Positions 7,713 through 16,206 of a DNA stretch of 64,000 bases are shown here, piece by piece (position 1 is the first letter of the stretch; each line of letters opens with the position of its first letter). Both the position numbers and the translations under genes were made by a program. Source of the stretch: JAFLCL01 sp964502175 (GTDB lineage Bacteria; Myxococcota_A; Polyangia; Polyangiales; Sandaracinaceae); assembly GCA_964502175.1 (NCBI GenBank), contig CAZCVE010000047.1, positions 1 through 64,000 on the forward strand, given 5' to 3'. The notes under the pieces were generated by a model. The model worked only from the letters and a program-made list of their open reading frames with translations. It ran no database searches and was not told the origin of the DNA.

Positions 7713-10467
7713 GCTTGCCGGCGTCGATGCGGAGCGCGAGGAGGCGGTCGAAGCTCGTCGGAGACAGCGCGTCGGAGCGGCCCGAGGACCAGCCGGTCAC
7801 GAAATCGCGCACGTGATCCGGCTCCTTCTCGTAGCGCCGCACGATCTCGTCGGACTCGGCGGGCGCGTGCGTCCACGCGTGCACGAGCTCGGCGGCGAGC
7901 GCCTTGAGCGCCTCGAAGCGCAGCGGCGACACGAGCACGAGCGGCGTGCTCGATCCCGCGATCGCGATCTCCACGCGCGCGCGCAGATCGCTCCCGAAGC
8001 GCCCCTTTCCGCGCACCGTGCGGTGCACGAGCTTGCCGACCTCGCTCTCGCCGTCGATCGGCGCCGTCCGCACGCGCGCCGCGACGTGACGCGCGCGCTC
8101 GTCTCCTTCGCTGCCGAGGCGCAGGCGATGGAGCCCCGCCTCGCCGCCGAGGTAGCCGTGCGCGTGGTGACCGCGCACGAGAAAGAGCGCGGGCTCGTCG
8201 TCTTCGGTCGGATCGCGCAGCCACACGAGCTCGAGCTCGCGGTGCTCGATCCAGCGCACGAGCGTCTGGCACACGAGGTCTCGCGCCTCGGGCCCACGCG
8301 CGCCCACCGGCCTCACCTCGACGAGCGCGTCCGCGCGCGCCGACGGCCCCGCGAGGTGAACGAGCTCGCGGCGCGACGTCGTGACGAGCGCCTCGTGCTC
8401 GCGCACGAGCTTGGCGGCCTCGTCGATCGCGCTCCGCGTGCTCGCCCGCGAGAGCGCGCTCGAGACCGCGCGCCGCTCGTGCTCGAGGCGACGCAGCCGC
8501 GTGATCGCGTGCTCGATCTCTTCGAGCTCTTCTTGCTGGCGCGCGGCGTGGGTCGTGTCCTTCCAGTAGTCGGCGCGCTCGCGCTCTCCGAGGATCGAGA
8601 GGCGCTCCGCCTCGAGCGTCTCTGCGGCGATCGGCAGCGGCTCGATCGCGGTGAGGCGCGCCTCGAGCTCGGCGACCGTCTTCACGCGCGCCGGCTCGGG
8701 CAGGGGCGGCGACTCGCGACGCGTCACGGCGCGGCTCGCCTCGGTCTCGAGCACCCGCACCTCGATCGACTCGTCCTTCGTGGTCACGCGCACGAGCGCG
8801 CCGCGCGCGACGCGACGCGACACGAGCTCGAGCGCCATCGGCAAGACCACGCGCTTCTGCACCTCGCGCTGGAGCGCGCGCGCGCCGAAGCGTCGATCGG
8901 CGCCCTTGGCCACCACGAGATCGAGCACCGCGTCCTCGACCTCCACGACGAGCCCTCGACCCGCGATGCCCTCGCGCTCGAGCACGCGCGCGAGCTCGAT
9001 GCGCGCCACGGTGCGCAGCTGCTCGCTCGACAGCGATCGGAAGAGGACGATGTGCTGGAAGCGGTTCAAGAGCTCGGGCCGGAACACGTCTTCGAGCCCG
9101 CGCCGCATGCGATCGAGCGCGACCTCGCCGGGTTCGCGCGCGCCGAAGCCCACCTCGCGCGCGGCGTCCTTGGCGCCTGCGTTCGACGTGCAGACGAGGA
9201 TCGCGTTGCGGAAGTCCACCGTCTCGCCCTGCGGCGTCGTGAGGCGGCCCTCGTCGAGGATCGACAGCAAGAGATCCCAGACGTTCGGGTGCGCCTTCTC
9301 GAGCTCGTCGAAGAGCACCACCTGGAAGGGCTGCGCGCGCACGGGATCGATCAGCCGCGCCGCCGAGCCGCGTCGATCGGGATCGCCCACGAGCTGCATG
9401 AAGCCGCGGTAGTCCTTGAGCTCCGAGAGATCGAAGCGCAGCAAGCGATCGGCGCTGCCGAAGAGCCACTCCGCGAGCGAGCGCGCCGTCTCGGTCTTGC
9501 CCACGCCCGTCGGCCCCACGAACAAGAACGTGCCGAGCGGTCGACGCGGATCGTGGAGGCCCGCCTTGAAGAGCGCGATCGTCTCGAGCACCGACTCGAT
9601 CGCGTGCGGCTGCCCGACGATGCGCTCCGCGAACCACGCGCGCACCTCCGAGGTCGAGAGCGGGATGTCGGTCGACACCACGAGCAGCGGCAGGCCGTGG
9701 AGCTCCGCGAACGCGCGCTCGACGTGCTCGCGATCGAGCGTCGCCACGGGCGCGTCCGACACCTGATCGCCCGCGAGCTCGTCGAGGATGCGCAGCGCCG
9801 GGCCCGGCTGTGCGCGCGCAGGAAGGAAGCGCGTGGGCAGGGCGACGAGCGCGGCGCGCGCGCCCGTCGAGAGCGAGAGGCCGCGCAGGCTCGCGCGCTC
9901 GTCGAGCACGGCGAGCACGTCTTCCATCGCGAGCGGCAGGATCTCGACGATCTCGAAGATCCCGATGAAGTCGGGGTGCCTGCGCAGGTGCTCGAGGCGC
10001 TCCTTGCTCACCTCGCCCACGAGGCGCACGTCGCCGCGCTCGATCACGCCGCGCATCGCATCGAACACGACCGTCTCACTCTGCGCGGTGCGCCCTTGCT
10101 CGATCAGGTTCCACACGTCCGACACCGCGAGCGTCGCGCCCTCGGCCTCGCGGAGGAGGTTCGTCACGCGCGTCTGCCACTCGCCGAGGTACTTCGTGCC
10201 GCGGAACAGGTCGCTCGTGGAGACCTCGTAGAGACGCCCCTCGCCGCGCGCGTGCATGCGCCGCGCGACCTCCGTGAGCACGGCGCTCTTGCCCGCGCCG
10301 GGCATGCCCACGAGCATCACGGAGCGGCCGCGATCGAGCAGCTCGAGCACGCGAGACGCCTCACGATCGCGAAAGCCGATCGGCCCGATCTCGGCGGCGA
10401 GCGCGACCAGATCCCTCGCCTCGCGCGCGAGCAGGCCCGGTGTCGGACTGGGCGTGGGGGTCGCCAT
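7705..10467 (-). CDS. Clp-type double AAA+ ATPase fused to a release-factor-2-like module
   Basis: A 920-residue protein. The first AAA module has Walker A GMPGAGKS (54-61) but a weakened Walker B (LAVSDVWNLI, no Glu after Asp). The second is complete: GPTGVGKT (318-325), Walker B VVLFDELEKAH (Asp387, Glu388), Arg finger RPELLNRF (463-470), and the ClpB/ClpA-type RFGARALQREVQ (526-537). From about 632 the chain resembles peptide-chain release factor 2: a coiled-coil domain 1 (DYWKDTTHAARQQEELEE) and a PCRF core (VEVRPVGARGPEARD ... HGYLGGEAGLHRL, 717-782). The SPF stop-codon loop and the catalytic GGQ domain are absent. I infer an unfoldase that docks on or near ribosomes. It overlaps the HExxH gene. 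Confidence 0.85.
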   Translation of the reverse strand: MATPTPSPTPGLLAREARDLVALAAEIGPIGFRDREASRVLELLDRGRSVMLVGMPGAGKSAVLTEVARRMHARGEGRLYEVSTSDLFRGTKYLGEWQTRVTNLLREAEGATLAVSDVWNLIEQGRTAQSETVVFDAMRGVIERGDVRLVGEVSKERLEHLRRHPDFIGIFEIVEILPLAMEDVLAVLDERASLRGLSLSTGARAALVALPTRFLPARAQPGPALRILDELAGDQVSDAPVATLDREHVERAFAELHGLPLLVVSTDIPLSTSEVRAWFAERIVGQPHAIESVLETIALFKAGLHDPRRPLGTFLFVGPTGVGKTETARSLAEWLFGSADRLLRFDLSELKDYRGFMQLVGDPDRRGSAARLIDPVRAQPFQVVLFDELEKAHPNVWDLLLSILDEGRLTTPQGETVDFRNAILVCTSNAGAKDAAREVGFGAREPGEVALDRMRRGLEDVFRPELLNRFQHIVLFRSLSSEQLRTVARIELARVLEREGIAGRGLVVEVEDAVLDLVVAKGADRRFGARALQREVQKRVVLPMALELVSRRVARGALVRVTTKDESIEVRVLETEASRAVTRRESPPLPEPARVKTVAELEARLTAIEPLPIAAETLEAERLSILGERERADYWKDTTHAARQQEELEEIEHAITRLRRLEHERRAVSSALSRASTRSAIDEAAKLVREHEALVTTSRRELVHLAGPSARADALVEVRPVGARGPEARDLVCQTLVRWIEHRELELVWLRDPTEDDEPALFLVRGHHAHGYLGGEAGLHRLRLGSEGDERARHVAARVRTAPIDGESEVGKLVHRTVRGKGRFGSDLRARVEIAIAGSSTPLVLVSPLRFEALKALAAELVHAWTHAPAESDEIVRRYEKEPDHVRDFVTGWSSGRSDALSPTSFDRLLALRIDAGKHG

Positions 10468-10569
10468 CGGGGGCGAAGGGTAGCCGCATCCGCGTCGTGA
10501 TCTCGAATCGACGAGAGACGCCCGCTCACCTTGACGTCGCGACGACGAGCATCGAATCTCGCCGACCCC

Positions 10570-11364
10570 ATGACCTCCAACGCGAGAGAGCTCGACGAAG
10601 CGACGTGCCGCGCGCTCCTCGAGGCTGCGTACGTCGGCGACGCCGAGGCGCGCTCGCGTGCGCTCGGCTCCATCGCGCCCGGCGTGCGCGCGTACGTGTC
10701 GACGTGCGTGATCCGCATGGGCGCCACCGCGACGCGCAGCGGCCTCACGCCCGACGACGTGGCGCAGGAGGTGTTGCTCCGGCTGTCTCGCTGGGTGCCC
10801 GACGAGGTCCCCGAGGGGCGCGCGCGCGCCAAGGTGCTCGCGTGGTGCGCGGTCGTCGCGAACAACTTCGTGCGGACGACGCTGCGTCGCGCGAAGCGCC
10901 AAGACTTCGGTGCGCCCGCGGGCAGCGAAGAGCACGAGGGCCCGCTCGACCGCGCGCAGGCCGACGTGGTGCCCTCCGATCAGGCGATGGAGATGCGCGA
11001 GATCGTCGCGACGCTCGCGCGCTGCGCCTCGCACCTCCAGCCGCCGTACGACGCCGTCTACCGCCTCGCGCTCGAGGCCGACGAGCTCACGGCCGACGCC
11101 ATGGCCCTCGCCTTGGGGCAGGTCACGGCCGAAGATCTCGCGAAATTCGCTGAAAAAGACGCCCCCGAGGAGCTCCGCGTCAGGGTCGTCCGCGTCCGGA
11201 GTCTCATGGACAAGTGGAAGTCCCGGATGAGAGCGCAGCTCGCCGAATGCCTCGAGCAATCCCTCGGCAAAGGCGCGCTCCCGACGGGTCTTCGTTTCGG
11301 CGGCGCGCAGTCTCGCAAGAGCGAGAAGGGCGAGGCCGCACGTCGCGGGAGACAAGAGCCATGA
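10570..11364 (+). CDS. Divergent ECF sigma-like protein
   Basis: 264 residues. The region around TPDDVAQEVLLRLSRWV and AKVLAWCAVVANNFVRTTLRRAKRQ matches sigma region 2 (compare DxxQExFLR and the AWLxxIAxNxxxDxxRR pattern). Region 4 is unusual: instead of a compact helix-turn-helix there is a longer acidic stretch before VRVRSLMDKWKSRMRAQL. Start ATG 10570 is chosen over an upstream TTG. It ends in an ATGA overlap with the next gene, so the two are coupled, and it is divergent from the Clp/RF2-like gene across about 100 bases. The partner gene could be its regulator (inference). Confidence 0.75.
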   Translation: MTSNARELDEATCRALLEAAYVGDAEARSRALGSIAPGVRAYVSTCVIRMGATATRSGLTPDDVAQEVLLRLSRWVPDEVPEGRARAKVLAWCAVVANNFVRTTLRRAKRQDFGAPAGSEEHEGPLDRAQADVVPSDQAMEMREIVATLARCASHLQPPYDAVYRLALEADELTADAMALALGQVTAEDLAKFAEKDAPEELRVRVVRVRSLMDKWKSRMRAQLAECLEQSLGKGALPTGLRFGGAQSRKSEKGEAARRGRQEP

Positions 11365-12080
11365 GCACGAGCGCCGCCCATCCAGAGTCCGATCGTTCGC
11401 AGTCCTATCTCGAGACCTCCAACCTGGAGGCGATGACGGAGCGGCTACGCAGCCTCGCTGCCACGGCCGTCTCGAATCGCGAGCAAGCGCTCGCGCTCGC
11501 GGAGCTCGCGGGTCGCACGAGCCTGCGAGGACGAGCGCCGAATGCGCTGGTGGGCGGCGCGAAGGACGCGCTCCTGGCGCGCGTGACCGAAGGCCTCGGC
11601 CTCGACCGACTCGGTGACGACGCCACGTTGCTGGTCGACCTGCTCGACGAAGAAGACGATCGCGAGGGCGCTCCGGTTTCACCGGGCGCCCTCAGTCGCG
11701 ACGTCGAGTCGATGCTCCGCGAGACCCTCCGCGCGAGAGATCGCGCCGAGTGGATCCGCGAAGGCGCCAAGTGTCTCCTCGGTGCGGACCACCTCGCGGA
11801 GACCGACGCCATCGCGATCGAGACCTTCGACGAGACGCTCCGCACCGAGCTCCCACGAATGACCCGCTGGAACCACGTGCGAGGAGAAGGGCTCACCACC
11901 GCATCGAGCGCCGAGAAGAGGCGTTTCCGTTGGCGATCCGAGGCCGTGGAGATCGATCCGAGCGCGTGGGACGCGATGTCGTCCGTGGCCGCGCTCGTCG
12001 CCGCACACCCCGAGGCCGAGGCGCGCTTCGCAGCCCTCGTCGCCGCCGAGCGGGGCCTGCGCGCGCTGAAGAAGGCCTGA
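11361..12080 (+). CDS. Unknown protein translationally coupled to the sigma-like gene
   Basis: 239 residues, mostly helical by composition, with charged and Leu/Ala-rich segments and no signal peptide, membrane segment or Cys pair motif. The ATG at 11361 overlaps the sigma-like stop (ATGA), which strongly suggests a joint role. The middle has an acidic stretch (LLDEEDDREGAP). It does not show the zinc-binding HxxxCxxC of classical anti-sigma factors, so calling it an anti-sigma is only a guess from position. It converges on the HtrA gene with 10 bases between stops. Confidence 0.6.
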   Translation: MSTSAAHPESDRSQSYLETSNLEAMTERLRSLAATAVSNREQALALAELAGRTSLRGRAPNALVGGAKDALLARVTEGLGLDRLGDDATLLVDLLDEEDDREGAPVSPGALSRDVESMLRETLRARDRAEWIREGAKCLLGADHLAETDAIAIETFDETLRTELPRMTRWNHVRGEGLTTASSAEKRRFRWRSEAVEIDPSAWDAMSSVAALVAAHPEAEARFAALVAAERGLRALKKA

Positions 12081-12090
12081 CGAGAGATCG

Positions 12091-13698
12091 TCAGCGCAGG
12101 ACGGTGTAGAGGCTCGCCGAGCCGCGACGGATCAGCACCGTCACACCACCGCCGCTCTCGGCGTAGAAGCGCGCGAACTGCGCGACGCTCTCGACCGGAT
12201 CGCGGTTCACCTCGACGATCACGTCGCCCGGCTCGACCCCCGCGAGCGCGCCTGGTGAGCCCTGCGCGACGTCACCGACGAGCGCGCCCGTGACCGAAGG
12301 CCGGATGCCGAAGCCGCGACGGAGGCGATCGTCGAGATCGTGGAGATCGAGCCCCGCGACGATCTGCCCTCCTTGCACCCGCGGCCGCGCATACGAAGGC
12401 CCGCCACGTCCCGCGAAGAGATCGGGCGTCATGCCCGGCGGGAGCGGCACGTAGCCCGGCGGCAGGCCGTCGCCTCGCTGCGCGAGATCGCGCGGCAGCG
12501 GCGTGGGCGGCACGGAGTCCTCGACCTGCGGCCGCGGCCGGAGGTGAGCGGTGACCTCGAGGCGCTGCCCGGCCCGTACCACGGTGAGCGCGAGATCGGC
12601 CTCTGCGCCGCGCGTCGCGACGATCGTCACCAAGTGCTCGCGCGAGGTGAGCCGCTCGCCGCCGACCGACTCGAGGACGTCGCCCGGGCGCAGGCCTGCA
12701 GCCGCTGCGGGGCTGTCGGGCTCCACGTGGTTGAGGAGCACGCCTCGCTGTCCGGCCCCCAGGTGCATGGCGGCTGCGAGCTCCGGCGTCAGATCCTGTG
12801 GGCCCACGCCGAGCCATCCTCGCACCACCGTCCCGTGCGCGAGCAGCGCGTCGACGATCGGAGAGACCATGTTCGACGGGATCGCGAAGCCGATGCCGTG
12901 GCTGCCACCCGTGCGACTCAGGATCGCGGTGTTGATGCCGACGAGCTCACCGCGCGTGGAGACGAGGGCGCCGCCGGAGTTGCCCGGGTTGATCGCCGCG
13001 TCGGTCTGGATGAAGTCCTCCAGCTCCGTGATCCCGACGTTGGCGCGACCGACGGCGGACACGATCCCCATCGTCACGGTCTGCCCGACGCCGAACGGGT
13101 TGCCGATCGCGAGCACGACGTCGCCCTGCCGCAGCTGGCTCGAGTCGCCGTAGGTGATCGGCGTGAGCCCTAGGTTCGTGCCCGCGAGCCGCAGGAGCGC
13201 CATGTCGCTCTCCCGATCCGTGCCCACGACCCTGGCGGGGATCTCGCGTCCGTCGCTGAGGCTCACGCGGATCTCGGCGGCGCCCTCGACGACGTGGTTG
13301 TTCGTCACGACGAGGCCGTCTTCGCTGACGATCACGCCCGATCCGAGGCTGCCCTGTGGCTCGGGCGTCGGCTGGTAGGGGTTGCCGTAGGGAAGATCGT
13401 AGGGTGTTCCGTACGGGCCCCGCGGCGCCTGCGAGCTGCGCACGTTCACGACGCTGGGGAGCACACGCGCGGCCACGTCGGCCATCGACGCGCCGTCGAG
13501 ATCCACCGCGGGCAGCGGCGCGGTTGGGCGCACCGAGGTGACGGGCGGCGTCACGGGCTCGGGCGCGGGCTCCGCCGTCGTGCTGGTCACGACGGGCGCG
13601 GCGGGCGCGAAGAGATGCACGTACGTCGCAGCGGCACCGACAGACGTGAGGACGGTCGTTGCGAAGAAAGCACCGAGCTGAGCAGGTCCGAGCTTCAT
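12091..13698 (-). CDS. HtrA/DegP-type serine protease with two PDZ domains
   Basis: A periplasmic protein-quality-control protease, 535 residues. An N-terminal hydrophobic segment (about 8-30) acts as signal or anchor, then a Pro-rich linker, then a trypsin-like domain with triad His135 (TNNHVV), Asp165 (DRESDMALLRL) and Ser241 (NPGNSGGAL). PDZ1 lies around 290-390 (RGWLGVGPQ, SPAAAAGLRPGD) and PDZ2 around 440-530 (GSPGALAGVEPGDVI). The length is slightly above the E. coli DegP size because of linkers. Start ATG 13698 gives the signal segment directly. It is divergent from the glyoxalase fusion gene over about 150 bases. No sigma-E-like operator was seen. Confidence 0.92.
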   Translation of the reverse strand: MKLGPAQLGAFFATTVLTSVGAAATYVHLFAPAAPVVTSTTAEPAPEPVTPPVTSVRPTAPLPAVDLDGASMADVAARVLPSVVNVRSSQAPRGPYGTPYDLPYGNPYQPTPEPQGSLGSGVIVSEDGLVVTNNHVVEGAAEIRVSLSDGREIPARVVGTDRESDMALLRLAGTNLGLTPITYGDSSQLRQGDVVLAIGNPFGVGQTVTMGIVSAVGRANVGITELEDFIQTDAAINPGNSGGALVSTRGELVGINTAILSRTGGSHGIGFAIPSNMVSPIVDALLAHGTVVRGWLGVGPQDLTPELAAAMHLGAGQRGVLLNHVEPDSPAAAAGLRPGDVLESVGGERLTSREHLVTIVATRGAEADLALTVVRAGQRLEVTAHLRPRPQVEDSVPPTPLPRDLAQRGDGLPPGYVPLPPGMTPDLFAGRGGPSYARPRVQGGQIVAGLDLHDLDDRLRRGFGIRPSVTGALVGDVAQGSPGALAGVEPGDVIVEVNRDPVESVAQFARFYAESGGGVTVLIRRGSASLYTVLR

Positions 13699-13848
13699 GG
13701 TCCGAGGTTCCGAGTTGGGGCGGATGTACGCGAACGCCCCGAGGCAGGCACGAAAACCGCGGTCCTCGAGGCTTGCTTCCCTGCCCGACCACGGAGGCAT
13801 GAGCACTTTGTGATGTCCGTCGCGGCATCGCTCGGGCACGCTCGCGCG

Positions 13849-14895
13849 ATGGGCACGTTTCTCTACACGGTCGTCTGCGAGTGCGAGAGCCCCGAGGTCG
13901 CGGACCGCTTCGAGCGATGGCTGCTCGACGAGCACGCGATGCACGTGGTGGACGAGGGCGCGCTCGAGGCCGAGGTCGTGCGTCGCGACGAGCGGGTGAT
14001 CGAGAACCGCTACGTCTTCGCGAGCCAGAAGGCATTCGAGCGCTACGAGCGAGAGGGCGCGCCGCGTCTTCGGGCCGACGGGGTCACGCGCTTCGGCACC
14101 ACCGTGAAGTTCACGCGCAGCACCGGCACCTCACGCGCGCAGCGCGTCGTGCGAGGCCTCCGTGTGGAGACGGTGCCGTACTTCAACGACAACTACGCGT
14201 ACCTCGTGCACGCGTACACGCCCGGATCTCGCGGCACGCGCTCGTGCATCGTCGTCGACCCGGGCGACGCGAGGCCGGTGATCGACGCGCTCGGCGAGCA
14301 CGACCTCTCCGTCAGCGCGGTCTGGTGCACACACCACCATCCCGATCACGTGGCGGGCGTGCCGGATCTGCTCGCCGAGATCGGCGACGTGCCCGTGCTC
14401 GGCAGCCGCTACGACCTCGAGCAGGGTCGCATCGCGATGCAGACGCGCGGCCTCGACGAGGGCGAGGTGCTCCCGCTCTTCGGTCACGACTTCCGCGTGA
14501 TGAACGTACCTGGCCACACGCTCGGCGCGATCGCGTACGTCGGCGCGGGCATGGCGTTCACGGGCGACACGCTCTTCCTCGCGGGCTGCGGCCGCGTGTT
14601 CGAGGGCACGATGCCGCAGATGCACGCGTCGCTGCGGCGCTTCGCCGAGCTCGATCCAGACACGCGGCTCTACGTGGGCCACGAGTACACCGAGGCGAAC
14701 CTCCGCTTCGCCGCGCACGTCGAGCCGAGCGACGCGACGATCGCCGCGCGTCTCGAGCACGTGCGCACGCGCCGCGCCGAGAAGCGCTTCACCGTGCCGG
14801 GCACCGTCGGCGAAGAGCTCGCGACCAACCCGTTCTTGCGCGCGAAGGACGCAGACGAATTCGCGAAACGTCGCGAAGCGAAGAACGGGTTCTAG
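13849..14895 (+). CDS. DUF4286-like domain fused to glyoxalase II-family hydrolase
   Basis: 348 residues. Residues 1-100 (MGTFLYTVVCECES ... FERWLLDEHAMHVV) resemble the DUF4286/ABM-type dimeric alpha-beta barrel fold. Residues 105-348 are a metallo-beta-lactamase-fold hydroxyacylglutathione hydrolase: THHHPDH (161-167), the metal-ligand loops VPGHT, FTGDTLF and VGHEYTEANLRFA, and the GCGRVFEG turn typical of GloB. The family hydrolyses S-lactoylglutathione to lactate and glutathione in methylglyoxal detoxification. The C-terminal helices end in KNGF rather than the longer GloB tail. ATG 13849 fits the domain start; an ATG at 13813 would add 12 residues. The fusion is unusual to me. Confidence 0.85.
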   Translation: MGTFLYTVVCECESPEVADRFERWLLDEHAMHVVDEGALEAEVVRRDERVIENRYVFASQKAFERYEREGAPRLRADGVTRFGTTVKFTRSTGTSRAQRVVRGLRVETVPYFNDNYAYLVHAYTPGSRGTRSCIVVDPGDARPVIDALGEHDLSVSAVWCTHHHPDHVAGVPDLLAEIGDVPVLGSRYDLEQGRIAMQTRGLDEGEVLPLFGHDFRVMNVPGHTLGAIAYVGAGMAFTGDTLFLAGCGRVFEGTMPQMHASLRRFAELDPDTRLYVGHEYTEANLRFAAHVEPSDATIAARLEHVRTRRAEKRFTVPGTVGEELATNPFLRAKDADEFAKRREAKNGF

Positions 14896-14989
14896 GGTCA
14901 CTTCTCCGTCTGCAACTCTCTGACATCGTTCGGCCCAGAGGCGACACCGTGCACACGTGCGAATTCCCCACGTTCTGGAGCCTTCCGCG

Positions 14990-16168
14990 ATGACCGTCCG
15001 CTGTGTCGCCATCGCTGGCTATCGATCGCTCCACGATCTCTGCTTCGCGACCTCGCCCCTCACCGTGATCTCGGGCGCGAACGGTGTCGGCAAGAGCAAC
15101 GTCTACCGGGCGCTCGAGCTGATGCATGCCGCCGCGCACGGACGACTCGCGAGATCGCTCGCGAACGAGGGCGGTGTGCCTTCGGCCGCGTGGGCCGGCC
15201 CCGAGGAGGTGAGGACGGAGGCAGCCAAGCGGCGTGGGCAGCGCATCGAGCCCACCGTGCGGAGGAAGTCGTTGCGCATCCGTCTCGGTATGCAGCTCGA
15301 TGCGGGCTGCTTCGAGATGACGATCGGACTGCCCGCGCCCGAAGGGTCACTGCCGCCGCCGCTGCTCGCGACCGCGTTCGGTCTCGATCCCGAAGTGAAG
15401 GAAGAGTGGCTGTGGGCCGCGCCGCCGCGAAGGAAGAACAAGCCGTTCCTCACGCGCGATGGCGGAGCAGCCGTTGGCATCGACTCGGACGGTCGCGCTC
15501 GCACCTATGCACCGCTCGACGCCACGGAGAGCGTTCTCGGACAGCTCGACGAGCCGCAGCTCTTGAGCGACCTCTGGCATCTCCAGCGCACGCTGCGAGC
15601 GTTCCGCTTCTATCATGCGTTCCGCACCGATCCGGACAGTCCGATGCGCGTGCCCCGCATCGGAACGCGCACGCCGATCCTCGCGTCGAACGGAGAAGAC
15701 GTGGCCGCGGCGCTCCGGACGATCCTCGAGATCGGCGACGACGCAGCGCTGCGCGCAGCCGTGAAGCAGGGCCTGGGCGCCGAGCTGGACGTCGCGGTGA
15801 CGGGCAACCACTTCGAGCTCGGGCTGCGCGTGCCGGGCCTCTTGCGCCGTCTCGGTGCGCGCGAGCTCTCGGACGGATCGCTCAAGTACCTCGCGCTGCT
15901 CGCAGCGCTGTTCTCTCCGAGGCCTGCACCACTGCTCGTGTTCAACGAGCCCGAGGCATCCCTCCACCCCGATCTGCTCGGTCCGCTCGCCGAGGCGCTC
16001 GTGATCGCATCACGACGCTCGAACGTGTGGGTCGTCTCGCACGCACGGCCTCTCGTGACAGCGCTCGAGTCGCGGGCGAACGCCACGCGCATCGAGCTCA
16101 TACGGGACGAGGACGGCGCGACCCGGATCGAAGGTCAGAGACTGATCGATCGACCTCTCTGGCCCTGA
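14990..16168 (+). CDS. RecF/SMC-type AAA ATPase (AAA_21-like, single gene)
   Basis: 392 residues. Walker A is GANGVGKS (29-36). The C-terminal half has the ABC-type signature region ELSDGSLKYLALLAAL and a Walker B of the AAA_21 form, LLVFNEPEASLHPDLL, followed by the switch His in WVVSHARPLV. The central part (about 80-230) replaces the long coiled coil of SMC proteins with a short lid-like insert. Such ATPases occur alone or as sensors in anti-phage systems, but also in repair. It is followed 38 bases later by a PARG-family gene on the same strand, so the pair may act together. No TOPRIM nuclease partner is present. Confidence 0.85.
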   Translation: MTVRCVAIAGYRSLHDLCFATSPLTVISGANGVGKSNVYRALELMHAAAHGRLARSLANEGGVPSAAWAGPEEVRTEAAKRRGQRIEPTVRRKSLRIRLGMQLDAGCFEMTIGLPAPEGSLPPPLLATAFGLDPEVKEEWLWAAPPRRKNKPFLTRDGGAAVGIDSDGRARTYAPLDATESVLGQLDEPQLLSDLWHLQRTLRAFRFYHAFRTDPDSPMRVPRIGTRTPILASNGEDVAAALRTILEIGDDAALRAAVKQGLGAELDVAVTGNHFELGLRVPGLLRRLGARELSDGSLKYLALLAALFSPRPAPLLVFNEPEASLHPDLLGPLAEALVIASRRSNVWVVSHARPLVTALESRANATRIELIRDEDGATRIEGQRLIDRPLWP

Positions 16169-16206
16169 CGCCGTCCGAGATCGGCGGTGAACGAGTCGCG
16201 AGGGTC

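Noticed and set aside
7519..10500. A plus-strand open frame opposite the Clp/RF2-like gene
   Set aside because: Composition is a shadow of the AAA+ protein, and the AAA+ motifs on the minus strand are unmistakable.
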